DNA from: Diphasiastrum complanatum | Lineage: Eukaryota; Streptophyta; Lycopodiopsida; Lycopodiales; Lycopodiaceae | Assembly (NCBI GenBank): GCA_029204225.1 | Contig: CM055104.1 | Coordinates: 44,893,835 to 44,957,834, forward strand | Reading direction: 5' to 3' | Length of the DNA stretch: 64,000 nucleotides | Shown here: piece after piece, positions 23,548 to 35,689 of the stretch | Numbering within the stretch: position 1 is the stretch's first letter | Layout of the letters: the number at the start of each line of letters is the position of its first letter | Position numbers and translations under genes: made by a program | Notes under the pieces: model-generated | Databases searched by the model: none | Told to the model about the DNA's origin: nothing | What the model saw: only the letters and a program-made list of their open reading frames with translations

Positions 23548-25036
23548 TGTTGAAAATTAAGTCCACAATTGTCTCCTTGGTGAATGATTAATTTCTATTT
23601 CAAGATTCTTCCTGCACATTTATTGATTGTTGATCTAGGGTCAGGTGAAACCAAATTTGGTTCTACGTCTGCTCATCTGATACCTGCAGGAATCATAACC
23701 TAGATAGCCAAATTATTTGAAGAACGTCTACAATGGGATTCCGGCTGATCTTCAACAAAGGGTAACCAATCCTATTATATTTCAAGTTCAGATGTTAAGT
23801 TCAATAATTTGAAGATCATTGAAGACTTGGCCATCCTCAGGAACTTCCACGAATTAGCATTTAAAACAACTCTATAGAAATATACTAAGTATCGCAATAA
23901 TCTGCAGAAATGAACTATGTTTTTAACAATATCGGCTTTTCCCGAAATGCGACAGTGTCGGGTTTTTCCGAAATGCGACACTTCAGCATAGTTCAACAGT
24001 TCAACTATTTTTCAACAATGTCGACTTTTTTGCACTTTTTCGAAAAATGCGACACTTGGCTTCAGCTTCTTCCGTTCAACTATTTTGAAGAAGTTAAACT
24101 ATTTTAAAGACATTATCGCCTTTTTAAGGGCACCTTTGCATTTTTACAAGCATTGTCAACTTTTTCGCAAAATCTCGAAGAGAGAAAAAAATCTCGATAG
24201 TCGTTTATTTTCAATGAGGAACATTCCAGGCACTTCCCAGAATTTGCGAAGTGAGAGAAATCCACTTCGCGTAAAATGCGAAGTGAAAGAAATGTAGCGT
24301 CCTCGTCCTCGTCAACATTCTTTGATTCGTTGATCATATATACCATGTATAGTTGTCACACAAGCCAAATACTTCCAAGTACAATGACTTACCTAATTAG
24401 GTGACAAATATTTACTATAATTAATACATGGATGAATTCTATAAATGGATCATCCAGGCACACTCTATGTGATGCTCCATCTATGAGACGAATGATTTTG
24501 AGCCTCCCACTTACGTCATCATTCTAGTTGTAACTGCTATTTTGTTGTGCTTCAGTGTAATATAGCAGCAACACGCTTTTCTATCTGTGTATAACATAGA
24601 TAAATGCTTGTTGTGATTTGAATGCACTTCATTGCTGTTTGATAACAATCGTTTACTCACTCTGATCAGAACACAGATGTCTATGACTCCTCAGCTTCTA
24701 ATCAGACGATGGCTATCTTTGACACCTGAGCGCTATCACACTGCTCTGTTAATCTATTTCAGAACTAAACTTCTAACTAAATCCATTTTTTAGCAATACC
24801 ACACACAAACCATTTCTAATCTCTTTGGTGGACTGTACTCATTTTTGTTTTTGTGAGTATGAGCTGATTTATAAGATCCTGTTGGGCAACATAACATTTA
24901 AGCTGTGATTATGCTTAGCATAAACATTCTATTAGACTGTTTTTGCATCTAGTAGCCCATTGCAATGGGAGAGCTATTCCACAAATATTCCTGCTCTCTT
25001 CTCCGTTCGCGTTCTCCATACTCCATTGCCCCATCA
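23548..25036 (+). repeat. 3' LTR of Copia-A
   Basis: Begins TGTTGAAAATTAAG directly after the purine-rich stretch and ends CCCCATCA. It lacks both insertions found in the 5' LTR and so gives the pre-insertion sequence. Same family as the LTRs at 33772-33948, 36857-37622 and 50172-51502. Confidence 0.9.
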
Positions 25037-25116
25037 AAGATGGAAAATGAGAGAAAGGAGAAAGAGAGAGATGGTGATGGAGAGAAAGAGAGAGATGAAG
25101 GGAGATGGAGAGAGCC

Positions 25117-25195
<79 letters not shown>
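25037..25195. repeat. GA-rich tract with (GA)n microsatellite
   Basis: Irregular GA-rich DNA to 25120, then about 37 uninterrupted GA units at 25121-25195. It continues the tract broken by Copia-A. Confidence 0.95.
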
Positions 25196-25196
<1 letters not shown>

Positions 25197-26067
25197 ACAA
25201 ATGGACAGAGATTTATTACTAATTAGAATGATCCCAATACAAAAAAAATGGTTCCTTTTTATAAGAGTGAGAGTGGAATCTCCTCATCACCCATTGGCTA
25301 TTAAAGTTCCATCAGGATCACAATCTTGACCATCAAAATTACTTTGTGTTTCTTGAGAACAAGTTGTGTTTCCTAACTTAGGAACTTTGCAAAGCTAAGT
25401 TTAAAATGTTTTATTAAACTATTAGTGCACATGGCACTTTCTAGCCTAAAGGCCCAATGTTGGACTTATATGCGTAGAATGCCAACCGGTTGCCTGATCC
25501 TAATACTTCTGACTCTCTACCACATTTATGTAGCGTTTGGCTTATTGTAGGAGCCTGTTGCTCACTTTTAAAATATTCCATGTCACTCCCAGAATCAGAC
25601 AACATTCTCTCTCGGCCAAACTGGTGCCAGTCCCATGGCAGTGCCTCTGACTAGTCCTGGAGATGAGAGCATTTGGTAATGATGAGTCACTGGCATTGTC
25701 AAAATAGTAGAGAGCATAGTTGTGGATATGTATTTATATATGTGTGTATGTATTTTTTTTTTGCTCCAGGAAAAGTGTAGATAAGAGTTTGTTTATGGAG
25801 ATATAAATTTAAAAAAACCATAAAAGCAATCAACAAGATATTGAAACCTAAGAAAGGAACAATATTTAACACTTAGCACTAAGAAAATTTTACATACTAC
25901 TCCTAAACCTCTAATCCTAGACATAACCTTAGACTTGACCATAAACATAATCATAGAGCTAACCTTAAGGACCCTAATATTTTAAATCTAACCTGACCAT
26001 AAAGCTTGAATCTAACATAACGATAAACCCTAAGTTAAGCTAACCATAAATATAAACCTAACAATAT
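25196..26067. other. No gene; degenerate TAACCCTAA-like stretch
   Basis: AT-rich. From about 25890 to 26060, short motifs such as TAACCTTAG, AAACCCTAA and TAACATAA recur irregularly. This is a low-complexity tract, not a clean telomere repeat array. Confidence 0.5.
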
Positions 26068-26542
26068 TGTTACGTCCATGTCCAGTATGTGGGATTCGGA
26101 GTAATTCCTGACATGGATAGCCGGTCACTCCAGTGTATATGGTTATTGGTTATGACTCATCATTCCGGACTTGGCCTGTAAAAGATAATTAATAATCATA
26201 TGAGGGCCCAGACCTATAATTGGACATAGGAGCACTTGCATGGTGTCTGACTGCTATAATGCAAGAATAATAGCTTATTATAGGCTACATGGGGATCCTA
26301 AGGGGAATATTCTCTCCTCTTGAAGAGAATACATACCATGGAAACTCGCCCATCTCCCTATTAGAATTTTAGATTCTTGAGCTAGATTTCCTCTCCTCTC
26401 TTGCATTCATTCACTACGGCATGGGTGTGAAGTGGTTAGGGAATTGACTAGCCATTTCCTGTTGGTTGGGTGGTTTTGCTCCACATGTCTTTTGGTTGTT
26501 TGCAACAGGCTCTAGTCTGATCTTCATAAGGCAATGCTTACA
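26068..26542 (+). repeat. LTR with adjoining primer site, family unknown
   Basis: Begins TGTTACGTCCATGTCCAG and ends GCTTACA, immediately followed by TTGTATCAGAGC (26544-26555), a one-base variant of the initiator-tRNA primer site. Its start resembles the LTR start at 47633 (TGTCATGTCCATGACCAG), so the two may belong to one gypsy-type group. No second LTR was found. Confidence 0.6.
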
Positions 26543-26555
26543 GTTGTATCAGAGC

Positions 26556-29500
26556 AAGGATTTGCATCAATCGGAAGGTGGAGTTGCTTCTTGTTTTTTC
26601 TCAGTTTTTGGTGGATTTCTCCTTCCATGTTACTTCCAGGTGGTGGAATTGATCTCCAAGTAGGTGGCTTCTTTGAATTAGGTGTACTTTTAGCCTAAAG
26701 ATCATAATTATGGATTTTCTCCATAGATTTTGGTGGAAATCAATGATTTTTGATTGTTTTAGTGAATTTTTCACCTAGAATTCATGTTTTTTGCATGGAA
26801 TTGGTCATAACTATAGATGTATTACGTTTTACATATTGTACTTGCTGTTTTATAGATCTAATGATTGCATGTTGGTTGAATAGTCAAAAGGATGATTATA
26901 TAGTGATTTTGGACCAAAGTTTTTGGACTAGAAATGGGCTATAGAATCCATATTTGATTGAAATCGGAACTTATAGTGCTTGTATGTAATGGATTTATAG
27001 GGATTAGGATCATATTGCACTTATTTGTGGATTTGACTCACAAATTTTGGTCAAAAATCATGGGTTTTTTTTAATGATTTTTGGACTAATTTTGTGCTAT
27101 ATCTCAAAATTCATAGCCGATATTTTTCATGCATGTTTTCAAAGGTGTAATGAATCTTTCTTAAGGCTGTCATGGGATTTGGTTAGGATTGGACACATTA
27201 GGGGCTCAAAACATCAAAAAATTGTGTATTTTTGGGGATTTTTGGGCATAAATACCTATCAAATGGGGGTTTGAACTTGTTGGTTCTCATTACAAGCTTA
27301 AAGATATGATGGATTGTGTCTGTTTTGAGCCATCATGCCCAATTTGGATAGGTGAGCATTAGACACCATCATGTTGAAGGTTTATTGTTGAAGGAGGCCA
27401 AAAATGCATTTTTTGCATGATCTAAGCTTATGATTGCTTGCTAGAACTGATGGAAGCTTCTATGCCTCTCTAATGAACCTTAGTAGAGTGCTTGTAACCT
27501 CTGATTGGATGCTTATTGTGCTGGGCATGGATTTTTTATGATACCACCTAGGAAAAGTGTGCCCTCCTACCTGATTTTCTGTCATTTACTGCTCACATGT
27601 GTGAAGCCTAGGCGGCAGAGTGATGTGGCAAGTGCCTTGTTTGATAAAGTTCAATGTTGCTATTATGATTATATCAGCTTTTATCCCATAAAGGTTTGGC
27701 TGATGTTGTTTATCTTCTTGCAGATGCTAACGTTTTGCTAAACTATTAAATATAGGCATTTTTTACAATGTTCAATGTTGCATAGTTTGGCTGACATATT
27801 TTATGTTCTTGTAGATGGTGAAGATTGTCGTAAATCACAAAACGTTTGTGCGAGATTTGATGGAGCTATTTCGTTTTGGTGATGATGATTATTATTTTCA
27901 TGGAGTTCTATTACCTCCAACAAATAGCGATTGTTGTTAGATGTAGTTAGTTAATAATGTCACAGATGTTTATAGGAATGTCTGTGTTGTAAATGTTAGC
28001 GCCTTAGAGGCAATGTTACATAGCCTGGTGTACTCCCAAGTTTTATTATGTGATTTGTCAGATGATTTGTTGTCTATGTACTAAAAGAATGAATATAAAT
28101 TTGTTGTTGCATTATGTTTTTCAGTTCAATTGGTGTACACAAGAGGTTTTTGTGATGACGTCGTTTGCCTGAAATCGTCCTTTGTGCCAGGGAATATGGA
28201 GCTTGTCTAGGACTTTAGTCTAAGCTTCTAGTCACCTATGGATAGGCTAACATATTAGATGTTCACCCTCAACTTAGAGGTGAGCCCATCATGACTACCT
28301 CATAAAAATACTAAATTTGTAGTTTTGGCATCCTATATATGGTACTTGACCATTTACAAATGATGTATGTATTATTTCTTATCTAAACTGCATGGATGCT
28401 TTAAGTAGATTGCCAAAAACTATTACACTTACCTGCATCACGTCGTCCTTGTGTGAAAACTGGTAATTGGGTAGGTTCACCTTAAGCAACTTCTATTCGC
28501 TACAATAATCTTGTGAAACATACAATCTCACAAGCAACAATAATTAAAACTCAATAGTTTTTCTTTTAGGATGATGATAAAAAGCAATTGTGGGATGCTT
28601 CTTGCAACAAAATGCCATAGTCATTAAGTTGCTCTAGCTGCTCAAGTTAATGCAAAGAGCATTCCAAAATACTATAACATCTACAAATGCTATGTATTGT
28701 AGTAGGTACTTGCTTTAGTGAATGGTAATTTTGTGAACATGCTTGAGAAAGTACATAACGCACATGAACAAAGTCCACAATCTTTTGAAGTCAAGATGCA
28801 AAATTCCTCTTTATAGACAAAATATGTTGTAGAGTTTGTATAAAATCATCAAATACGATAAATTTTGAATCATTAAATGATCCACATAAGTCACAAATCG
28901 ATAGTCTTATGGCCAATGCCAATGTCAACAAAGAGTTTGTATATCATTGATATAAATAACGCATTTCAACTAGAATCACTAAGGTACTCCTCTATTAAGA
29001 TGTGAATGATCCAATACTTCAATTTTTTGCTATTATCAATTTACTCTTAATGCTCCATGCTATTGTGAAAAGCTTATAGAGACACAATATAGCACCGAAG
29101 TCAAAATTAATATGAATCAATCTATTGATGAGCTATGCAAAAGATTGATAATTACAATTTTCTAAAATTGCCATCATCCAAGGTGGTGCATCCCAGGCCT
29201 TCGCTTTTTGTGAGTTTTGCGAGTTTATTTCTTGCCATTATTCAACAAAAAGATAGCACATGGTGTGCTACTTTTTTAATGCCACTACTTGAATGTTTAT
29301 TATTATAAATTGTGATTTGGTACATAGTTCAAAATCCCATAATGAAATCCCGAACTAAACAAATTTTAAATTAAAATTTTCTTTCACCCTCCAAGGATTG
29401 CACGCCGACATGCTAGGCAATCCCATACATAAACCACAACATGTTGGTCATAAACGACCTTTGTGCAGTGTATATGTGAAAACATTTCATGAAATCCTAC

Positions 29501-29822
29501 TTGGTGCACGTTCTCAATTGAAATAGAGCAGTATATTGCCCCAAGAAGTATCCTACAAGGCCTTTTGTAGATATATTTTCATTTTAGAGTGTGAAGTTGT
29601 ATTTAGTGAAGAAAAAAGAAATTGTGAATGAATGGCAACTGTTATGTACACCCATGGAAGTGGATTGATTGATGCAAGTTTTGAAGGGACTAAAGCCTAG
29701 GGCATTGAGCAACATTTTTATTGAGTTTAAACATTATAATTTGCTCTTATTGAAATATGATGTCAACCTTAGTTACATGACTCCTATGACTCTATGGGAT
29801 GTGTTTGGGGCCAAGTGTGATG
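26556..29822. other. No recognisable gene
   Basis: Follows the LTR and primer site, so the first part may be the untranslated leader of that element. No gag or pol motif is visible. The rest is AT-rich DNA with short frames only. Confidence 0.45.
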
Positions 29823-30095
29823 AGAACATTGGTCGAAGGCCATAAGGCGCGAAGTGACGGTCCTACAAAGGAAGTAAGTCAGAAGTCTCACTGCAAGAGG
29901 CCGCATTTATCCAAATCTACAAGAAGGTAAATTGTGTCTAGAAGTTTGCACTACCAAGAACATTGGTCGAAGGCCATAAGGCGCGAAGTGACGGCCCTAC
30001 GAAGGAAGGTAAATCAAAAGTCCTCACTGCAAGAGGCCGCATGCATCAAATCTACAAGAAGGTAAATTGTGTCTAGAAGTTTGCACTGCCAAGAA
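29823..30095. repeat. 135-bp tandem duplication
   Basis: Two copies start GAACATTGGTCGAAGGCCAT at 29823 and 29958 and differ by a few bases and small indels. Confidence 0.92.
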
Positions 30096-30096
30096 C

Positions 30097-30245
30097 TATC
30101 TATTTGCATGGGATTGTAAAAGGCAAAATCAAGGATAGAGTACTACCCACCTCAAAATGTAATGTGTTATCCATCTATTTGCATGGGAGTGTAAGAGGCA
30201 AAAACAAGGATAAAGTACTACCCACCTCAAAATGATTTGTGTTGC
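30097..30245. repeat. 75-bp tandem duplication
   Basis: CTATTTGCATGGGA and the following sequence to CCACCTCAAAATG occur twice with a 75-bp period (anchor GCATG at 30106 and 30181). Confidence 0.9.
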
Positions 30246-30404
30246 CATTGCAATGCGGTGTTTGGGTAGAGGTGTTGACTGCCCCCGAAAAGGTGCAGGA
30301 TCGAATCTCGACAATTGTGTACTGAGTACTGACATCTAAGGAGCATGACTCTGTGTATGGCGTATAAGTTGTGTATAGTAGTTGCTATATATTGTTAAAA
30401 AAAA
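30246..30404 (+). mobile_element. tRNA-derived SINE-like element
   Basis: A pol III-type B box GATCGAATC lies at 30299-30307. A tRNA-like segment GCGGTGTTTGGGTAGAGGTG sits where an A box is expected. The element ends in a short A-tail (TTGTTAAAAAAAAA, to 30404). Total length about 160 bp. It lies less than 60 bp from the stop codon of the C2 gene, in opposite orientation, probably in its 3' untranslated region. Target duplications were not identified. Confidence 0.55.
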
Positions 30405-30453
30405 ACTAAAAATCCCACATGATCAATACCAAGAAAACTAAGAATAAAAGTGT

Positions 30454-31476
30454 TTACATGTCACCACTACCTCCACCATCATCACCGAAAAAACCATGGT
30501 AGCTGCCACCAGCTGAATGGTCATACGCATTGGATGCAAAGGCACCGGCCAGCAGCCCTCTTGCCTCCGCCGCGCCTCCACTGCTGCCACCAGCGCCAAA
30601 TTGACTGGGCCTGGAAGAGGTTTGGCCCTGCTCTGGATGCAAACCCCAGGAGGCACCGCCAAACGGCTGTGAGCGATATGGAGGTAGCCGCGACAGAACC
30701 GGCTCACGGCTCGGTCGCGGTGGTGCATCCGGTGGCGCCACCGATGCGTCACGGAATAGTCGAGGTGAGCGATCCAGCCTCTTCTCGCTATCTGCTGGCA
30801 CTGGCGGATTTAGCCGCGCCTGCGCTTCTGCTGCTGCCCGGCGCAGATGATCTGGTGAAGAAGGAGCGCTCTTGCTCAGCTGCCGCTCCACAGGTGAGCG
30901 GTATGTGGTCAGATAGGAGCCATTTCCTCCCTGATCGATCCGTTGGACAGGAGCTTGTTGTGCTGAAAATATTTCTGGCAAAAATTGTGTTGATGCTCTT
31001 GGTCTTGGCCCAGACTGAACCTCTACTGCTGTGTTAATCAGCCTTGTGGGCTCAAGCTGAGTCCTCGTCTCCCCGGCTAGCCTGATCGCAAGAGACAGTG
31101 TGCCCTGCACTCTGCCTGAACGCCTTATAACTCTAGGCCTGCACTGATGGACGCTGCTGCTGGGATCAGATCCGGCTAAGTATGATATTTCTGCTATGGG
31201 GAGTCTCACAGAGCCTACTAGACTGGGACGTACGAGGCTTGAGCTAAAGATTTCGAAGGTCAGGAAGCCCTGTCCTCGCTCTAGATAGCTTTTTTCAATG
31301 GGCAATTTGATAATTTCGTTCCAAGAGGGATTCCTTCCCCCGTCGCTGACGCGGGTGGAGACCTTGGAGTCTGGGTTGATCCATGCCACTACGTATGTGC
31401 GCATCTTGCCGATGAGCTTCACGTTCTTTAGATCCTCCGCTGCCATCACATTTACTTCCACTCTCCAGTCCGCCAT
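30454..31476 (-). CDS. C2-domain protein, SRC2-like
   Basis: A single-exon gene of 340 residues. Residues 1-105 form a C2 domain of the plant SRC2/BAP type: WRVEVNVMAAEDLKNVKLIG, then YVVAWINPDSKVSTRV, DGGRNPSWNE and GFLTFEIFSSSLVRPSLVGS. Such domains bind membranes, often with calcium, and SRC2 proteins act in stress and trafficking responses. The first calcium loop, usually KMDxY, reads KMRTY here, so an expected Asp is missing. The rest is Pro/Ser/Arg-rich, with a short helical LRRAAAEAQARL segment and a glycine-rich end (GSYHGFFGDDGGGSGDM). Start chosen at the first ATG, since the C2 fold begins at once. GC content and codon use are higher than in the neighbouring AT-rich DNA, supporting a real gene. 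The sub-type beyond C2/SRC2-like is inferred. Confidence 0.9.
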   Translation of the reverse strand: MADWRVEVNVMAAEDLKNVKLIGKMRTYVVAWINPDSKVSTRVSDGGRNPSWNEIIKLPIEKSYLERGQGFLTFEIFSSSLVRPSLVGSVRLPIAEISYLAGSDPSSSVHQCRPRVIRRSGRVQGTLSLAIRLAGETRTQLEPTRLINTAVEVQSGPRPRASTQFLPEIFSAQQAPVQRIDQGGNGSYLTTYRSPVERQLSKSAPSSPDHLRRAAAEAQARLNPPVPADSEKRLDRSPRLFRDASVAPPDAPPRPSREPVLSRLPPYRSQPFGGASWGLHPEQGQTSSRPSQFGAGGSSGGAAEARGLLAGAFASNAYDHSAGGSYHGFFGDDGGGSGDM

Positions 31477-32473
31477 CTTCCTAAATTGCCTCCGTACTGA
31501 ACCCGAGTTCTAACCGAAGATCACAGACAGGCTCAGAGCCTACTCGAATTCATGCAGAAATGATCCGCTAAGGTCAAACTCAAGGCCAGTAACTCAAGGA
31601 TAAAAAAGAAACTCTAGAAAAACGTGAAGAATTCAGAGCGGCAATGAAGATCAATGATCCATTCTCACAACGCCTATGTACACAAACTCTATCGCAAAAC
31701 TATAAGTCGAGGAAAATAGGCCACATCACGACTACACCATATAAAGATCAAGACCAGTTGCAACAACAGCTTCAAAATCTGTGCTACAACAATGCTGTGG
31801 GTATGTACAGCGTAGTCAAAAGCGGCTCAGCGATCCCATAACATATTCACAAAAATATAGATTAAAAAACAAGCGTTTCAAGAGAAAATGAAGGTCCGAA
31901 ACACTGCGATCAAAGAACAACTATGAAAGATCAGAATTGTAAAGGCTTTGCCCGTGATTGAAGAAGATCAAAGGCTCTATCAGAAGACGGGAATGCCTGG
32001 CATGCATAGGGAATTCGTTGGCGATGAAAGACTGCAACTGCGAGCGAGAGAGAAAAGACAATAATAAGAAGAAGCAGCAACTCAGAGCGACACGGCCTTT
32101 GGAGCCGGAGGAGCCCGTTCGGACATGGCTTTTGGATGTTCCTTATCTACGGCCATGGGTGATAGCCGGTGATTGCTGGCTTCCACCGGTACTCCTGGTT
32201 ACGTAAGCCTCACTTTTTCATGGTATTAATACCCAAAAATAAGCCCTTCCTTTATTTTTTGGCCCTTTCTTATAGGGGTAATGTCTGGAGGTGGTAGGAA
32301 TTTTTAGAATTCTCTCCTTGATGTTCACCGGCCAGCGAGCCTAAAGAATGGTAAACAATCTTCTTGGTTGCCTGAACTAGGGCACCCTCTTTGTCTCTTT
32401 AGCGCACTAGTACGGAAGAGAAATGGCTAGGGAAGATCGTGGAAGATCCACTCCCTGGTGATTTATCACCTAT
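31477..32473. other. Upstream region of the C2 gene
   Basis: No separate gene seen. On the minus strand it should hold the promoter and 5' untranslated region. GC-rich DNA at 32090-32210 may be part of it. I could not place a TATA box with confidence. Confidence 0.4.
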
Positions 32474-32520
32474 GCTCTGATACCAGTGTATGCCTAGAAA
32501 CCACAGTAGGGCTAGCATAG
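32474..32520 (-). mobile_element. LTR-retrotransposon fragment: primer site and LTR end
   Basis: GCTCTGATACCA (32474-32485) is the reverse complement of TGGTATCAGAGC. It is followed one base later by TGTATGCCTAG, a plausible LTR end. The element therefore points leftwards, towards the C2 gene. The far end of the LTR and any coding region were not found. Confidence 0.55.
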
Positions 32521-33771
32521 TCTGATTCACCCACCCATTGCAATGTACTCTTATAGAGAATGCCCCACCTACCCTAGTATAAGTCTAATGGCATGCACGG
32601 TGGCATGTGTACTGACACCACTGCCATTGTCACAGGACACCTAACTAGTATATGCTACTTAACTTAGGACCTTATCACTACTAGGAGGAACCTATGCTAA
32701 AGATAGGCCTTAGCAGCTTTAGTACTAGCCCCATTGGTCTCTAGCCCAATGTTAGGTCCGTACACATACGCATGCCATGCCACTTACACTGTCTTGCCAT
32801 GTTGGATGCGTTACATGAACACATGGTCTCTAACACCTATTGATCCTCTACGATTCAGCTCGGGTTATAGACTCGGAACAAAAGGGCCTAAAGTGTTGAA
32901 TAGCACTTCAAAATCTTTCATGTTTATAAATCCATCAGAAGCAAAAATTTACCAAGTTTAAGTACACTAAAAAAATTTAATGTTAAACTAACAAAAATAA
33001 AAAGAACTTTACCACATATCTAGCTAACACTAAGTTAAAAAAAAAAAAAAAACTAACAGTAACACTAACTAGAAAATACTGGCTTGGGATTTCTAGAATC
33101 GTGGTCAAAAACGTGATTCTGACCGCGTTTTTGGTTTGGGGGAGTGTTTCTCATAAACGGTTTTTTGTGTGTGGGTAATATGAGTATCAAAAGCTCTAAT
33201 CAAGGGTAGTACATTTATGTAGGTTGCATAATGGTTTGGGTACAGTAGGTGCATCAATCTCTGTTTAGGTGCAATTTAGGGCCAAAAAATACATATAATC
33301 TGTTTTTTTTTTTCAACAATTCTGTGCCCAGCATCGCGATTCTGGGCAACTATGCTAGAAACTAAGACCTTACCAAAACAATCTAAAACTCAGTTAAAAC
33401 ATGTGAGCCACCATGACAACAGCTTATAAGACGACCTAAGTACTTTGAACTTCCTCGCTACATCGCTCAGCTCTCTTCATGCTAGCTTAAAAAGTCTCTA
33501 AAGGGTCTTTTCCAATTCCATATATGGGCTTGATGGAGATGTATACGATTGAAGCCAATTTCTAAGTGTCCTCTGACCATGGCCCAGGTTTGCTCGGAAG
33601 AACATCAGGATGGATCAAACTTATTCATTCCTATGATGGTATCAAAGGCAATAGGGTTTCAAGCGAAGAGTTTCTATGCAGAGCAGCAAGTTTGCAGGTT
33701 TGTATTTCTTTGTCCGTAAGGTGAGTAAGCAAGATCCAAAGTTCAACATGTATGGGTGCAAGGAAGCTCGT
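32521..33771. other. No recognisable gene
   Basis: The first part may be LTR sequence of the fragment at 32474. A small inverted repeat (CAAAAACG ... CGTTTTTG) lies near 33103-33130. Otherwise anonymous. Confidence 0.4.
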
Positions 33772-34188
33772 TCTTCAAATAAATTCGCTGTCTAAGTTTT
33801 GTGATTCCTGCAGGTATCGGATGAGCAGACATAGAACCAAAGTTGGTTTCACTTGACCTTAGATCAATGATCAATAAATATGCAGGAAGAATTTTGAAAT
33901 AGAATTAGTCATTCACCAAGGAGGAAACTGTGGGCTTAATTTCCAACAGTCCCCCTTAAGGTCATGGTTGGTGCCTTGGTATCTTCGTCAGGTTCAGCAT
34001 GTTGAAGAACTTCTCGTGCTTGATCCTGGGAAGTGCTTTGGTGAAGATGTCTGCGGCCATTTATGTTGTGGAGCACTATTGAAGGATCGCTTGCCCTAAG
34101 AAAACTTTCTCTCGAATGAAATGATACTGGATTTCTATGTGCTTGGATTTGCCATGGAATCTGGGATTCAGTGACAGTGAAATATAGC

Positions 34189-35499
34189 TCAAATTGTCAC
34201 ACAGAATGGTGGTAGCATTGAACTGAGTGTGATGTAAGTCATGAAGTAATAACCTGATCCATCTTCTTTTGAAGCTTGACATGCTGCAATGTACTCAATC
34301 TCTGTCGAAGAAAGCGCAACTGATTTCTGCTTCCTTGAATTCCACGAAATTGGTCCCCCTTCTAGATAAAAATAGAACTCAGAGGTAGATTTTTTGGTAG
34401 AGACAATTCCTCCCCAATCTGAGTTGGAGTAGCCTCGTAGGACAAGTGGGTCGATAGCATTTCCATCATAACATAAAATGTGATCTAAACTTCCCTGAAT
34501 ATATCTCATCACTCTTTTTAATACTTTCCAATGAGAGATCCTAGGATTAGACATGAATTGACTTAACGTGCTAACAGTGTATGCTAAATCTGGTCTAGTA
34601 CACAACATTGCATACATTAGAGATCCGATTAGTGAATGATAAGGGTACTTCACTAAGTCGAGTACTTCACTATCAGTCTCAGCACAAGAAGGTTTAGTCA
34701 ATACTATACTTGGATCCATTGGAGTATCAATTGGTTTGCAATCAGACATATGAAACTTTTCTAAAATGCCTTTTAGATATGCCTGCTGGCTAAGATAGAT
34801 CTTCTTCTGAAGTCTGTCTCTAGTAATGTGAATTCCTAGCAAAGAATGGACAGCTCCTAAATCAGTCATGTCAAATTCCTTTGACAGATCACTCTTAGTA
34901 GTGTGCAGAAGAGAAGTATCATTAGACAAAATAAATGCATCATCTACGTAAAGAGCTATGTGAACTGAATTGGTGCCTATATGCTTTGAATAAACATTAC
35001 AGTCAGCTGAATTGTTTGCAAATCCTAATTGAATGAGATAAGAGTTGATTCTATCGAACCATACTCTTGCAGCCTGTTTCAGACCGTAGATTGCTTTGTG
35101 CCATTTGCACACTTTGTGCTCTTGGCCTTGGACTTCGAATCCTTCCGGTTGGAAGATATACAACTCCTCTTCGACATTGTCATTGAGAAATGTTGTCTTG
35201 ACATCCATTTGGTGCATTTCGAGGTCTTCAGCGACTGCTAACACAATTAGAGTCTTGATTGACTGCATTTTGATGACATGACTGAAAATTGCTTGATAAT
35301 CCACTCCTTGGACTTGAGTGAATCCTTTAGCCACCAGCCGTGCTTTCCATTTTGCAATGGAACCATCAGAGTTGATCTTCTTCTTGAAGATCCACTTGTT
35401 GTCGATAACTCTCTTGTGAGTGGGGAAGTTGACTAGTGTCCAGGTCTGATTCATCAAAAGTAAGTTATACTCGCTTTCCATAGCTTCTTGCCACTTCAC
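34189..35499 (-). pseudogene. Copia-C reverse transcriptase (long open frame)
   Basis: 436 codons open without a stop, the best preserved RT in the window. Motifs: NQTWTLVNFPTHKRVIDNKW (residues 17-36), WKARLVAKGFTQVQGVDYQ (51-69), MHQMDVKTTFLND (95-107), then IALYVDDAFILSND with the catalytic YVDD at 184-187. Start of RNase H: RGYSNSDWGG, SWNSRKQKSVALSSTEIEYI. The frame is lost in the RNase H C-terminus; the remainder (DNLSYISLSLNPRFHGKSKH, and an ADIFTKAL-like end near 34035) lies in other frames. Without protease and integrase it cannot act alone. Confidence 0.85.
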
Positions 35500-35689
35500 A
35501 GCATCCTTGGAGTTAATTGCTTCGGCTAGTCTCTCTAGTTTTTATGATGAAGTCCAAAATGATTGAGGTGCATACCTCTCAGGAACTCTCCGAGTCCGTG
35601 AGGATCTGCGGACGTTGGATTGACCAAGATGCGATGATGCTTCTTCTTGAATTTCTTCAAATCTATTCGAGCTAAGTGTGAGGCTTCTG

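Larger units (their letters stand above)
17628..25036 (+). mobile_element. Copia-A LTR retrotransposon, defective
   Basis: The full span has both LTRs: 17628-19965 (lengthened by two insertions) and 23548-25036. The LTRs share the start TGTTGRAAATTAAGTCCA and the end around GCGTTCTCCAT. A primer site for initiator tRNA-Met (TGGTATCAGAGC) lies at 19969-19980, and a purine stretch CTTAAGGAGGAC precedes the 3' LTR. The flanks show AGATGG at 17622-17627 and 25038-25043, a probable target duplication in the GA tract, one base off the expected 3' LTR end. The end of the 5' LTR has lost about 16 bp relative to related copies. Internally gag, protease, pre-integrase, RT and RNase H are present with many stops, but the integrase core is absent. 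Its relatives are Copia-C at 33.8-37.6 kb and Copia-B at 48.1-51.5 kb. Confidence 0.9.

Noticed and set aside
24949-25329. Open frames over the GA tract
   Set aside because: Same artefact of a dinucleotide repeat. The like holds for 37519-37905 and 59367-59688.
25890-26060. Possible interstitial telomere repeat (CCCTAAA-like)
   Set aside because: Only isolated AAACCCTAA words in AT-rich sequence, with no tandem periodicity.
28880-29060. Weak resemblance to a Copia RT (HIDINNAF-like word)
   Set aside because: A single short word without neighbouring motifs in order; not enough to call a retroelement.
30450-31037. 195-codon plus-strand frame
   Set aside because: Antisense shadow of the GC-rich C2 gene.
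34189-35499. 436-codon frame as a host gene
   Set aside because: It is the reverse transcriptase of Copia-C, with the full motif series and its own LTRs and primer site.
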